Source: Sipunculus nudus
Taxonomy: Eukaryota; Annelida; Sipuncula; Golfingiida; Sipunculidae
Reading direction: 5' to 3'
Assembly: GCA_026874595.1 (NCBI GenBank)
Contig: CM049314.1
Coordinates: forward strand, 52,991,812 to 53,055,811
Length of the DNA: 64,000 nt
In this document: positions 32,701 to 43,330 of the stretch, in pieces
Numbering within the stretch: the first letter of the stretch is position 1
Layout: each line of letters opens with the position of its first letter
Position numbers and translations under genes: made by a program
The notes under the pieces: model-generated
Seen by the model: only the letters and a program-made list of their open reading frames with translations
The model's database searches: none
Told to the model about the DNA's origin: nothing

Positions 32701-33869
32701 TGTACTACCTGTACATGGAATCGACTTCAGTAATGTCTTTGTTGGTGACCCATTTACTACCGGTATGGGAACTGATATTAGTAATGTCTGTGTTGTAGTA
32801 AACTTTTACTACTGGTACATGGAACTGACTTAAGTAATGTATTTGTTATGCAAACCATGTACTACTGGTAGATGGAATCGACTCCAGTAATGTCTTTGTT
32901 GTGTGACCCATTTACTACTGATACATGGAACTGACTTAAGTAATGTCTTTGTTATGTAAACCATTTACTACTGATACATGGAACTGACTTAAGTAATGTC
33001 TTTGCTGTGTAAACCATTTACTACTGATACATGGAACTGACTTAAGTAATGTCTTTGTTAAGTAAACCATTTACTACTGATACATGGAACTGACTTAAGT
33101 AATGTCTTTGTTATGTAAACCATTTACTACTGATACATGGAACTGACTTAAGTAATGTCTTTGTTATGTAAACCATTTACTACTGATACATGGAACTGAC
33201 TTCAGTAATGTCTTTGTTGTGTAAACCATTTACTACTGATACATGGAACTGACTTAAGTAATGTCTTTGTTGTGTAAACCATTTACTACTGATACATGGA
33301 ACTGACTTAAGTAATGTCTTTGTTGTGTAAACCATTTACTACTGATACATGGAACTGACTTAAGTAATGTCTTTGTTATGTAAACCATTTACTACTGATA
33401 CATGGAACTGACTTAAGAAATGTCTTTGTTTTGTAAACCATTTACTACTGATACATGGAACTGGCTTGAGTAATGTCTTTGTTATGTAAACCATGTACTA
33501 CTGATACATGGAACTATCTGACTTCAGTAATGTCTTTGTTATGTAAACCATTTACTACTGATACATGGAACTGACTGAAGTAATGTCCGTGTTCTAGTAA
33601 ACCATTTACTACAAGTACATGGAACACACTTCAGTAATGCCTTTGTTGTAGTAAACTTTTACTACTGGTACATGGAACAGACTTCAGTAATGTCTTTGTT
33701 ATGTAAACCATGTACTACTGATACATGGAACTGACTTCAGTAATGTCTTTGTTATGTAAACCATTTACTACTGATACATGGAACTGACTTAAGTAATGTC
33801 TTTGTTGTGTGAACCATTTACTACTGATACATGGAACTGACTTCAGTAATGTCTTTGTTATGTAAACCA

Positions 33870-36800
33870 TGTACTACTGGTATAGGGAATCGACTTCAGT
33901 AATGTCTTTGTTGGTGACCCATTTACTACCGGTACATGGAACTGACTTTAGTAATGTCTGTGTTGTAGTAAACTTTTACTACTGGTCCATGGAACTGACT
34001 TAAGTAATGTATTTGTTATGCAAACCATGTACTACTGGTAGATGGAATCGACTCCAGTAATGTCTTTGTTGTGTGACCCATTTACTACTGATACATGGAA
34101 CTGACTTAAGTAATGTCTTTGTTATGTAAACCATTTACTACTGATACATGGAACAGACTTCAGTAATGTCTTTGTTATGTAAACCATGTACTACTGATAC
34201 ATGGAACTGACTTCAGTAATGTCTTTGTTATGTAAACCATGTACTACTGGTACATGGAATCGACTTCAGTAATGTCTTTTTTATGTAAACCATTTACTAC
34301 TGTTACATGGAACTGACTTCAGTAATGTCTTTGTTATGCAAACCATGTACTACTGGTACATGGAATCGACTCCAGTAATGTCTTTGTTGTGTAAACCATT
34401 TACTACTGATACATGGAACTGACTTAAGTAATGTCTTTGTTATGTAAACCATTTACTACTGATACATGGAACTGACTTCAGTAATGTCTTTGTTGTGTAA
34501 ACCATTTACTACTGATACATGGAACTGACTTCAGTAATGTCTTTGTTGTGTAAACCATTTACTACTGATACATGGAACTGACTTCAGTAATGTCTTTGTT
34601 ATGTAAACCATTTACTACTGATACAAGGAACTGACTTCAGTAATGTCCGTGTTCTAGTAAACCATTTACTACTGGTACATGGAACAGACTTCAGTAATGT
34701 CTTTGTTGTAGTAAACTTTTACTACTGGTACATGGAACAGACTTCAGTAATGTCTTTGTTATGTAAACCATGTACTACTGATACATGGAACTGACTTCAG
34801 TAATGTCTTTGTTATGTAAACCATTTACTACTGATACATGGAACTGACTTAAGTAATGTCTTTGTTGTGTGAACCATTTACTACTGATACATGGAACTGA
34901 CTTCAGTAATGTCTTTGTTATGTAAACCATGTACTACTGGTATATGGAATCGACTTCAGTAATGGTTTGTTGGTGACCCATTTACTACCGGTACATGGAA
35001 CTGACTTTAGTAATGTCTGTGTTGTAGTTAAATTTTACTACTGGTACATGGAACAGACTTCTGTAATGTCTTTGTTATGTAAACCATTTACTACTGATAC
35101 ATGGAACTGACTGAAGTAATGTCCGTGTTCTAGTAAACCATTTACTACTGGTACATGGAAAAGACTTCAGTAATGTCTTTGTTGTGTAAACCATTTACTA
35201 CTGATACATGGAACTGACTTCAGTAATGTCTTTGTTATGTAAACCATGTACTACTGGTACATGGAATCGACTTCAGTAATGTCTTTGCTGTGTGACCCAT
35301 TTACTACCAGTACATGGAAATGACTTAAGTAATGTCCGTATTCTAGTAAACCATTTACTACTGGTACATGGAACAGACTTCAGTAATGTCTTTGTTGTAG
35401 GAAACTTTTACTACTGGTACATGAACAGACTTCAGTAATGTCTTTGTTATGTAAACCATGTACTACTGGTACATGGAATCGACTTCAGTAATGTCTTTGT
35501 TGGTGACCCATTTACTACCGGTACATGGAACTGACTTTAGTAATGTCTGTCTTGTAGTAAACTTTTACTAATGGTACATGGAACTGACTTCAGTAATGTT
35601 TTTGTTATGTAAACCATTTACTACTGGTACATGGAACTGACTTCAGTAATGTCTTTGTTGTGTAAACCGTTTACAACTGATACATGGAACTGACTTAAGT
35701 AATGTCTTTGTTATGTAAACCATTTACTACTGATACATGGAACTGACTTAAGTAATGTCTTTGTTGTGTGAACCATTTACTACTGATACATGGAACTGAC
35801 TTCAGTAATGTCTTTGTTATGTAAACCATGTACTACTGATACATGGAATCGACTTCAGTAATGTCTTTGTTGGTGACCCATTTACTACCGGTACATGGAA
35901 CTGACTTTAGTAATGTCTGTGTTGTAGTAAACTTTTACTACTGGTACATGAAACAGACTTCAGTAATGACTTTGTTATGTAAACCATGTACTACTGATAC
36001 ATGGAACTGACTTCAGTAATGTCTTTGTTATGTAAACCATTTACTACTGATACATGGAACTGACTGAAGTAATGTCCGTGTTCTAGTAAACCATTTACTA
36101 CTGGTACATGGAACACACTTCAGTAATGCCTTTGTTGTAGTAAACTTTTACTACTGGTACATGGAACAGACTTCAGTAATGTCTTTGTTATGTAAACCAT
36201 GTACTACTGATACATGGAACTGACTTCAGTAATGTCTTTGTTATGTAAACCATTTACTACTGATACATGGAACTGACTTAAGTAATGTCTTTGTTGTGTG
36301 AACCATTTACTACTGATACATGGAACTGACTTCAGTAATGTCTTTGTTATGTAAACCATGTACTACTGGTATAGGGAATCGACTTCAGTAATGTCTTTGT
36401 TGGTGACCCATTTACTACCGGTACATGGAACTGACTTTAGTAATGTCTGTGTTGTAGTAAACTTTTACTACTGGTACATGGAATAGATTTCAGTAATGTC
36501 CTTGTTATGTAAACCATGTACTACTGATACATGGAACTGACTTCAGTAATGTCTTTGTTATGTAAACCATTTACTACTGGTACATGGGACTGACTGAAGT
36601 AATGTCCGTGTTCTAGTAAACCATTTACTAATGGTACATGGAACAGACTTCAGTAATGTCTTTGTTATGTAAACCATGTACTACTGATACATGGAACTGA
36701 CTTCAGTAATGTCTTTGTTATGTAAACCATGTACTACTGGTACATGGAATCGACTTCAGTAATGTCTTTTTTATGTAAACCATTTACTACTGTTACATGG

Positions 36801-38720
36801 AACTGACTTCAGTAATGTCTTTGTTATGCAAACCATGTACTACTGGTACATGGAATCGACTCCAGTAATGTCTTTGTTGTGTAAACCATTTACTACTGAT
36901 ACATGGAACTGACTTAAGTAATGTCTTTGTTATGTAAACCATTTACTACTGATACATGGAACTGACTTCAGTAATGTCTTTGTTGTGTAAACCATTTACT
37001 ACTGATACATGGAACTGACTTCAGTAATGTCTTTGTTGTGTAAACCATTTACTACTGATACATGGAACTGACTTCAGTAATGTCTTTGTTATGTAAACCA
37101 TTTACTACTGATACAAGGAACTGACTTCAGTAATGTCCGTGTTCTAGTAAACCATTTACTACTGGTACATGGAACAGACTTCAGTAATGTCTTTGTTGTA
37201 GTAAACTTTTACTACTGGTACATGGAACAGACTTCAGTAATGTCTTTGTTATGTAAACCATGTACTACTGATACATGGAACTGACTTCAGTAATGTCTTT
37301 GTTATGTAAACCATTTACTACTGATACATGGAACTGACTTAAGTAATGTCTTTGTTGTGTGAACCATTTACTACTGATACATGGAACTGACTTCAGTAAT
37401 GTCTTTGTTATGTAAACCATGTACTACTGGTATATGGAATCGACTTCAGTAATGGTTTGTTGGTGACCCATTTACTACCGGTACATGGAACTGACTTTAG
37501 TAATGTCTGTGTTGTAGTTAACTTTTACTACTGGTACATGGAACAGACTTCTGTAATGTCTTTGTTATGTAAACCATTTACTACTGATACATGGAACTGA
37601 CTGAAGTAATGTCCGTGTTCTAGTAAACCATTTACTACTGGTACATGGAAAAGACTTCAGTAATGTCTTTGTTGTGTAAACCATTTACTACTGATACATG
37701 GAACTGACTTCAGTAATGTCTTTGTTATGTAAACCATGTACTACTGGTACATGGAATCGACTTCAGTAATGTCTTTGCTGTGTGACCCATTTACTACCAG
37801 TACATGGAAATGACTTAAGTAATGTCCGTATTCTAGTAAACCATTTACTACTGGTACATGGAACAGACTTCAGTAATGTCTTTGTTGTAGGAAACTTTTA
37901 CTACTGGTACATGAACAGACTTCAGTAATGTCTTTGTTATGTAAACCATGTACTACTGGTACATGGAATCGACTTCAGTAATGTCTTTGCTGTGTGACCC
38001 ATTTACTACCAGTACATGGAAATGACTTAAGTAATGTCCGTATTCTAGTAAACCATTTACTACTGGTACATGGAACAGACTTCAGTAATGTCTTTGTTGT
38101 AGGAAACTTTTACTACTGGTACATGAACAGACTTCAGTAATGTCTTTGTTATGTAAACCATGTACTACTGGTACATGGAATCGACTTCAGTAATGTCTTT
38201 GTTGGTGACCCATTTACTACCGGTACATGGAACTGACTTTAGTAATGTCTGTCTTGTAGTAAACTTTTACTAATGGTACATGGAACTGACTTCAGTAATG
38301 TTTTTGTTATGTAAACCATTTACTACTGGTACATGGAACTGACTTCAGTAATGTCTTTGTTGTGTAAACCGTTTACAACTGATACATGGAACTGACTTAA
38401 GTAATGTCTTTGTTATGTAAACCATTTACTACTGATACATGGAACTGACTTAAGTAATGTCTTTGTTGTGTGAACCATTTACTACTGATACATGGAACTG
38501 ACTTCAGTAATGTCTTTGTTATGTAAACCATGTACTACTGATACATGGAATCGACTTCAGTAATGTCTTTGTTGGTGACCCATTTACTACCGGTACATGG
38601 AACTGACTTTAGTAATGTCTGTGTTGTAGTAAACTTTTACTACTGGTACATGGAACAGACTTCAGTAATGACTTTGTTATGTAAACCATGTACTACTGAT
38701 ACATGGAACTGACTTCAGTA
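33870..38720. repeat. Higher-order duplication of about 2.49 kb near the right end of the satellite
   Basis: The rare variant TATAGGGAATCG at 33881 recurs at 36370. The pair GTCTTTTTTATG plus ACTGTTACATGG at about 34270 recurs at about 36760 (offset 2490, about 47 monomers). The deletion variant TAATGGTTTGTTGG recurs at 34960 and 37450. In the second copy a further ~211-bp segment (GCTGTGTGACCC to GTAGGAAAC) is tandemly duplicated at about 37777 and 37988, which raises the later offset to 2701. A third, shorter relation links about 32839 and 34009 (GTATTTGTTATGCAAACC). Confidence 0.85.
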
Positions 38721-38940
38721 ATGTCTTTGTTATGTAAACCATTTACTACTGATACATGGAACTGACTGAAGTAATGTCCGTGTTCTAGTAAACCATTTAC
38801 TACTGGTACATGGAACAGACTTCAGTAATGTCTTTGTTGTGTAAACCATTTACTACTGATACATGGAACTGACTTCAGTAATGTCTTTGTTATGTAAACC
38901 ATGTACTACTGGTACATGGAATCGACTTCAGTAATGTCTT

Positions 38941-39331
38941 TGTTGTGTGACATATTTACTACCGGTACATGGAACTGACTTAAGTAATGTCCATGTTGTA
39001 GTAAACCATTTACTACTGGTACATGGAACTGAGGTTAGTATGTCTGTGTTGCGTAAACCATTTACTGCCGGGACATGGAACTGACTTCAGTAATGTCTGT
39101 GTTGTCGTAAACCATTTACTGCCGGTACATGGAACTGACTTCAGTAATGTCTGAGTTGTCGTACACCATTTACTGCCGGTACATGAAACTGACTTCCAAA
39201 ATGTCTTTGCAAATTTAACCGAAATTTACACTAATAGGAATTCAAGCGCCTATGGTCTGTGTTGTCGTGAAACATTTTTAGCCGGTATATGGAACTGACT
39301 TCAGTAATGCCTTTGTTGTCGTAAACCATTT
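38941..39331. repeat. Worn right edge of the 53-bp satellite
   Basis: From about 38941 the monomers become divergent: CATATTTACTACC, GAGGTTAGTATG, GCGTAAACC, and repeated GTCGTAAACCATTTACTGCC forms not seen in the body. A segment of about 50 bp at about 39205-39253 that does not match the monomer interrupts the edge. One last recognisable monomer ends at about 39331. A gradient from homogeneous body to decayed border is the usual result of unequal exchange being less effective at array ends. Confidence 0.85.
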
Positions 39332-39458
39332 GTCATTGACTCTTGTTAATATTATTCTAAATGTCAGGAGTGTTATAATATTATTGGGAACATCATGACG
39401 CCTGATAACAATCAGCTGATTATCAAACCAAATAAGTCGAGTTGTAAAGACAAAAACT
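39332..39458. other. Short unique spacer between two tandem arrays
   Basis: About 125 bp of AT-rich sequence separates the 53-bp satellite from the 47-bp minisatellite. It contains two direct TAATATTATT words and a near-palindrome around AATCAGCTGATT. I see no coding or RNA-gene signal. Confidence 0.6.
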
Positions 39459-39853
39459 TGTGTTGTGTGTGACCTACCTGTACACGTGAGACCCCTTTTG
39501 ATGTACGTGTTGTGTATGACCTACCTGTACACGTGAGACCCCTTTTGATGTACGTGTTGTGTATGACCTACCTTTACACGCGAAGCCCCTTTTGATGTAC
39601 GTGTTGTGTGTGACCTACCTGTACACGTAAGACCCCTTTTGATGTACGTGTTGTGTGTGACCTACCTGTACACGTGATACCCCTTTTGATGTACGTGTTG
39701 TGTATGACCTACCTGTACACGCGAAGCCCCTTTTGATGTACGTGTTGTGTGTGACCTACCTGTACACGTAAGACCCCTTTTGATGTACGTGTTGTGTGTG
39801 ACCTACCTGTACACGTGATACCCCTTTTGATGTACGTGTTATGTGTGACCTAC
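39459..39853 (-). repeat. 47-bp minisatellite made of the exon's own 5' splice site
   Basis: Eight intronic units of exactly 47 bp start at 39471, 39518, 39565, 39612, 39659, 39706, 39753 and 39800. A ninth phase-aligned start at 39847 is the authentic exon-intron junction. Read on the gene strand, each unit ends GTCTCACGTGTACAG and the next begins GTAGGTCACAC. The last 15 nt of the exon and the first bases of the intron are therefore copied in every unit, including the ACAG|GTAGGT donor (AAAG in the unit at 39565). Three variants (GCGAAG, GTAAG and GTGATAC on the plus strand) occur in units 3-5 and again in units 6-8, which shows a 141-bp trimer duplication. Confidence 0.93.
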
Positions 39854-40033
39854 CTGTACACGTGAGACTACTCCCGCTCCATGTCAGATCCTCCTCGCAA
39901 GTACGAAGTCGACTTCCACTTGAGTGATAATTACTGTAACATTTGAATTCGCAATTCGAGCCAATTCTGTGAGGGGCCGGACAGCTCACAATATAACTGT
40001 TGGCTGGCGGAGTCAGAGGCCGGCACGTGCGTA
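39854..40033 (-). CDS. Internal exon encoding a six-cysteine sushi/CCP domain
   Basis: This is a 180-nt exon, phase 1 at both ends. The acceptor is AACTGACAG before TACGCACG and the donor is ACAG|GTAGGT, with the intron starting at 39853. It encodes 60 residues, roughly VRTCRPLTPPANSYIVSC, then a middle with GSNCEFKC and GSRLRTC, and an end LTWSGSSLTCT. The spacing fits a complement-control (sushi) module: first Cys, PPxN, CxFxC, RxC, WSG and last Cys, with two extra cysteines as in the six-Cys subtype. Symmetrical 1-1 phase is typical of shuffled sushi exons. The upstream exon is at 55211-55381 and its phase matches. The next exon downstream would lie beyond the satellite and is not in the window. 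Function is presumed extracellular binding; the ligand is unknown. Confidence 0.88.
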
Positions 40034-40494
40034 CTGTCAGTTATAGGAACATGCATCGATAATTAAAAATCCTAGAGCAATGGTTTACCCAAGAGTTAAC
40101 TGTTCTTTAAAATTTTAAAATATCTGATCTTCATTTATAGGCTAGTGGTAACTTCAATTTATTATATGAAAGGGAAAACATGCATAGGCGGCGTAATCAA
40201 ATATTAATGTGGGGGGGGGGGGGGGGGTGGGGACAATAGTGGACCAATTTACGGTATTCCCAGCAGGATTTATTTTTCTTATGGCACAAATAACGAGTTG
40301 TGGTTTTGGAAAAAATAATAAGTACTAGTATTCTCTGGTTTACAATCAGTAGTTATTCCTGTACAGGGCTTTAATAGCCTTCTTACAATTACTTATGTAA
40401 TTATACCTTCCATTCTATTTAGCCCCCCCAAAAAAACTTTCATTGGGCGGCCGGGCCCGGTCACGGCGCTCAGCTGAAATTGGCTAAAAATACA
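40034..40494. other. Intron sequence with a G17 tract
   Basis: This is AT-rich intron sequence next to the sushi acceptor. It contains a run of 17 G at 40211-40227 followed by TGGGG, and a C7A7 stretch near 40425. The segment at about 40450-40482 (GGTCACGGCGCTCAGCTGAA) resembles 56190-56215 (GGTCACGGTGCTCAGCAGAA), so it is a fragment of a dispersed repeat. I see no gene. Confidence 0.6.
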
Positions 40495-40960
40495 TGTAGT
40501 AGGAGGCAGGATCATGTAAAGGAGAACATTGTTCACATTTGGGCAGTTAGTATTTTGTAGGTATAGTGTGCCCTTTGACGAGTTAGCCCTGTTGCGAGGC
40601 TGTAGGAATGGAGTTGCCCGGTACGGACGAGCCGTGTTGGTTGGAGAGACGAGCAGTAAAAAGCAAGAGCTGAGAACGCCGGTTGTTCGGACGGATGCTA
40701 AAAACAGTCTGGAATAACTGAAAGGTTGCGGAACGACTTCCTCGTGTTGATTGTGTGCTTTCTTAGTTTGTGAGAACCGTTTTTAACTATATAAAGGGTA
40801 TTGACAGTGTCGGGTGGCCAGGACAATAAATAAGAGAGATCGGGGACCCCCGCAAATTAGTACAAACATGGCGGCTGGGTAATCAGAACACGCATTTATA
40901 GCTGGTCCAGGGTCTGTAGTGACCCGAACTCCCCGATAAGGACATTTGAACGGGGACCCG
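40495..40960 (+). mobile_element. Possible orphan LTR or retroelement promoter segment
   Basis: The sequence begins at about TGTAGTAGGAGG and carries a TATA box, CTATATAAAGGG, at 40787-40798, with an AATAAA signal about 30 bp downstream at 40825-40830. This arrangement (promoter, short R region, polyadenylation signal) is what an LTR looks like. It is on the same strand as the Ty3-type pol remnant that begins at about 46.95 kb, so it could be that element's 5' LTR, cut off by the LINE insertion. I could not find a second copy of it in the window, and the ends and primer-binding site are not certain. Confidence 0.35.
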
Positions 40961-41254
40961 TGATAATTATGTATGTGATAAGAACTGTGTATCTCTTTGG
41001 GAATAACTTTTATATAACCAGTGTGTTTGACTGATCGTTGCAGTCACTATTCCCACCCCCACCCCCCTCCCCCTTAATTAGGGACAACGGACCCGTGCAA
41101 TGTCGAGCCGTTGGTGTGCCAGCACGCGGGGCGGGTGGATGAATATCAACCAAATCCATTACATCGTTCAGGCAATAACTAGGGCTTTCTAAGCCGCAGT
41201 TTTGCCCCTTCTGGCTGGTTTGCACTGAGGTCGCCAGAACTGGCACATCAGTTT
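40961..41254. other. Unassigned sequence with a C-rich tract
   Basis: About 290 bp lies between the LTR-like segment and the LINE. It includes a C-rich stretch at 41053-41074. It may be leader sequence of the plus-strand retroelement, but no gag-like motif is visible. Confidence 0.4.
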
Positions 41255-41263
41255 GTTAGGCCT

Positions 41264-41766
41264 GGTCCGGCCTTGCCTACAGCCTACCACTAGGGGATCC
41301 CCCAGGTTGACATCGGGAGCTTGAGCCTCGCAACCTGCCAGTAATGTCGGAGCGCTGCCGGACTACCTCAGGACTTCCGTAACTCCCGCCCTGAGCCTTG
41401 TCCCTGTCGGCCAGGTACAGTTTTCATTCGATCGGAGCCTCACTGGAGCCTTCGCTGGTGCTTGTGCCATCATGTTTGAGCCTTGTCCCTACTGGTCCTT
41501 ACCGGACCCCCAGTTTTTCACGTCTTTGAGCCTCGTCCTTGATCCTTTCGGGATCCCCATATCTTTTATCAACCGAACGGCTGACTCAATAGGGCTGGGT
41601 TCCATACTGTCGGCAACAGGCTGGCCTACACTTCTATCAAAAACAGTATGGGGTCTTTTGCGTGCCCATCCTCTTCTCGACACGGGACCGCCATTTTACG
41701 TCCTCATTCGATGAACGGTCCGTTTATTACATTTGCAGTCGGGCGCTGCGGTGATCCGGAGCCTTT
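41264..41766 (-). other. Probable 3' untranslated part of the LINE
   Basis: GC-rich sequence follows the end of the LINE reverse-transcriptase frame. It carries a loosely repeated GAGCCTTGTCCCT-like word at about 41393, 41479 and 41528. No poly(A) tail or simple-repeat tail is obvious at the low-coordinate end, so the 3' end is either truncated or of a type without a tail. Confidence 0.5.
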
Positions 41767-43330
41767 CTACTCCTCCCCCACTTTCTCGAGTGGGGTGATA
41801 GTGCCGGGATTCCGTTTGCCGCTGATCTTTTGCCAGTCGAGCCACATTTTGAGGTCTTTATAAAACTTCTCCTGCTTCACCTTTTCGACATAGCCTTTGC
41901 TCAACCTTAGTATGTGATCGCTCACATATTCTATGTCTGCCTTCTCGTGAAGCACAGACACCCGGGTCCGAGGCGGGAGTCTCAAGGCCGTCCTTAAGGT
42001 TCTGTTTTGAAGCCGTTGAAGTTTCTTGATGTGGTGCTCATTGGCTGAGATCAGGGCTATGCACCCGTAGGTCATGACTGATTTGATCCAGGCTTTATAA
42101 AGATATATCAAACTTTGGTAGACATGCACCCTGTTCCTGCTTTTAGCAATCTTGAGCAGTTTAGTCTCGCTTTGACCCTCTGTTCGATTTCCTTTATGTG
42201 AGCCGCCCATGTGAGTGTCTTATCAACCGTCAGCACAACAAAAAATATCTTCTCTGTGAATTGAATTGGTTCCCCGGCCAATTTCAGTTCTGGCGCTTTG
42301 GCGGCTTTGCTGCCTTTCAGATGCCTTCCAAACTTGCAAGCCTGTGCTTGACTTTTACTCGCCCTTTGGCGCACCACTTTGTCACCTCGTCTAGACCGGC
42401 CTGTAGCCTGGGTACTGCTCATTTACTATGTGTCCATAGTGCAGTGTCGTCCGCGAATTGGCTCGTAGCCCCCGTGCGGACTCCCCCTTTCTCTGACATG
42501 CTAGGCATGTCATTGACATAGATGATATACAGCAGCGGGCTGAGAGCTGAGCCCTGTGGTGTGTCAGCGGCGGGCTCGATCTCATGCGACTTTGCGTCAC
42601 CTACTCTGACCCATAACTTCCTGTCACTTAGGAAGGATGAGAGGAGCCTCACTATTCGAGCAGGTAGTTTGACTCGCCCTTTTCCATGCCCACGGGGAGT
42701 GCTCCAGTTTTAGACACGCGTTGAACACGGATGTGTGCGCTTCTAGCCCTTCCTCCGGCAAGTTGATCAGGACGTCCCTGGTGAGGCCGTTCTCCTCCGG
42801 GGCTTTCCTGCTCTTGCGTTTTTCAGCTTCCGGCTGACTTCCGCTTTTGAGATCGCTCTCACAAGCGGCTAATCCTCTGCTATCTTAGCATAACAGCTCC
42901 CCACCTTTTCAAGAGACGAGTAAAGCTCGTACTGAACAACTTCCTCATTTGTTCGGTCATCGAACTGGGGTACCGTCGGGACCTGGTGTATGTTCCGGAG
43001 CGTCTCCGCGAACATGTTGGCCTTGTCCTTTTCCGTACTAGCCAACGATCCAATCGGGTCTGTTAGATCTGTCGTTCCGACCAGTGGCTTATTCAGCGAG
43101 CCAGTATACTGATGGACCTTACGCCAGAATTTTCCCAGGGATATTCTGTGGTCCATACTACTCGTGAACTCGTACCACTCTGCCTTTTTCTTGGTTTTGA
43201 TTGCTTGTTTCACCTTCCGACTAATTGCATTGTATTGGGATTTTAGCTCCTCCAATCGGAGTTGGATCTGGAGCCTCCTGATCCGCCTTCTTTCCTTTAC
43301 AAGTGCTTTAATTGTAGGAGTGCACGACCA
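41767..43330 (-). pseudogene. LINE ORF2 reverse transcriptase, broken and internally deleted
   Basis: The pieces run minus-strand from 43255 down to 41767. First comes a pre-RT part (frame 43255-42869). A frameshift follows at about 42860, then a segment ending in WKRA at about 42700. That joins directly to the palm at about 42650-42420, which has TPQGSALSPLLYIIY (motif B) and FADDT (motif C). Further frameshifts lead to the thumb/C-terminal part with IKKLQRLQNRTLRTALRLP at about 42030-41950. Between WKRA and SFLSDRK the usual fingers and motif A (first catalytic Asp) are missing, a loss I estimate at about 130 codons from family layout. The enzyme cannot be active. The family assignment rests on these motifs. 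Confidence 0.85.

Larger units (their letters stand above)
1..38940. repeat. Giant satellite array, 53/54-bp monomer
   Basis: The array is head-to-tail throughout, with a 53-bp monomer (54 bp in one subfamily) and no visible interruption. The common monomer runs ACTTAAGTAATGTCTTTGTT, then ATGTAAACCATTTACTACTG, then ATACATGGAACTG. Five variants recur: GTGTAAACC or ATGTAAACC with ACTGATACATGG; GTAGTAAACTTTTACTACTG; the 54-bp CTAGTAAACC form with GTCCGTG; GGTGACCCATTTACTACCGG; and CCATGTACTACTGG followed by GGAATCG. They alternate in repeating orders, so this is a higher-order array and not a simple one. It continues past the window's left edge. Relative to the minus-strand gene it lies downstream of the sushi exon at 39854-40033, so it is intronic if the gene continues leftward, or 3' flanking if it does not. 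Small ORFs of about 60 codons on both strands come from the periodicity and are not genes. Confidence 0.97.

Noticed and set aside
1-39331. CRISPR-like regular repeats
   Set aside because: The units are contiguous and homologous over their whole length, with no unique spacers, and the context is eukaryotic.
40529-40717. 62-codon plus-strand frame
   Set aside because: It lies inside the LTR-like segment, shows no domain, and its length is within chance for the base composition.
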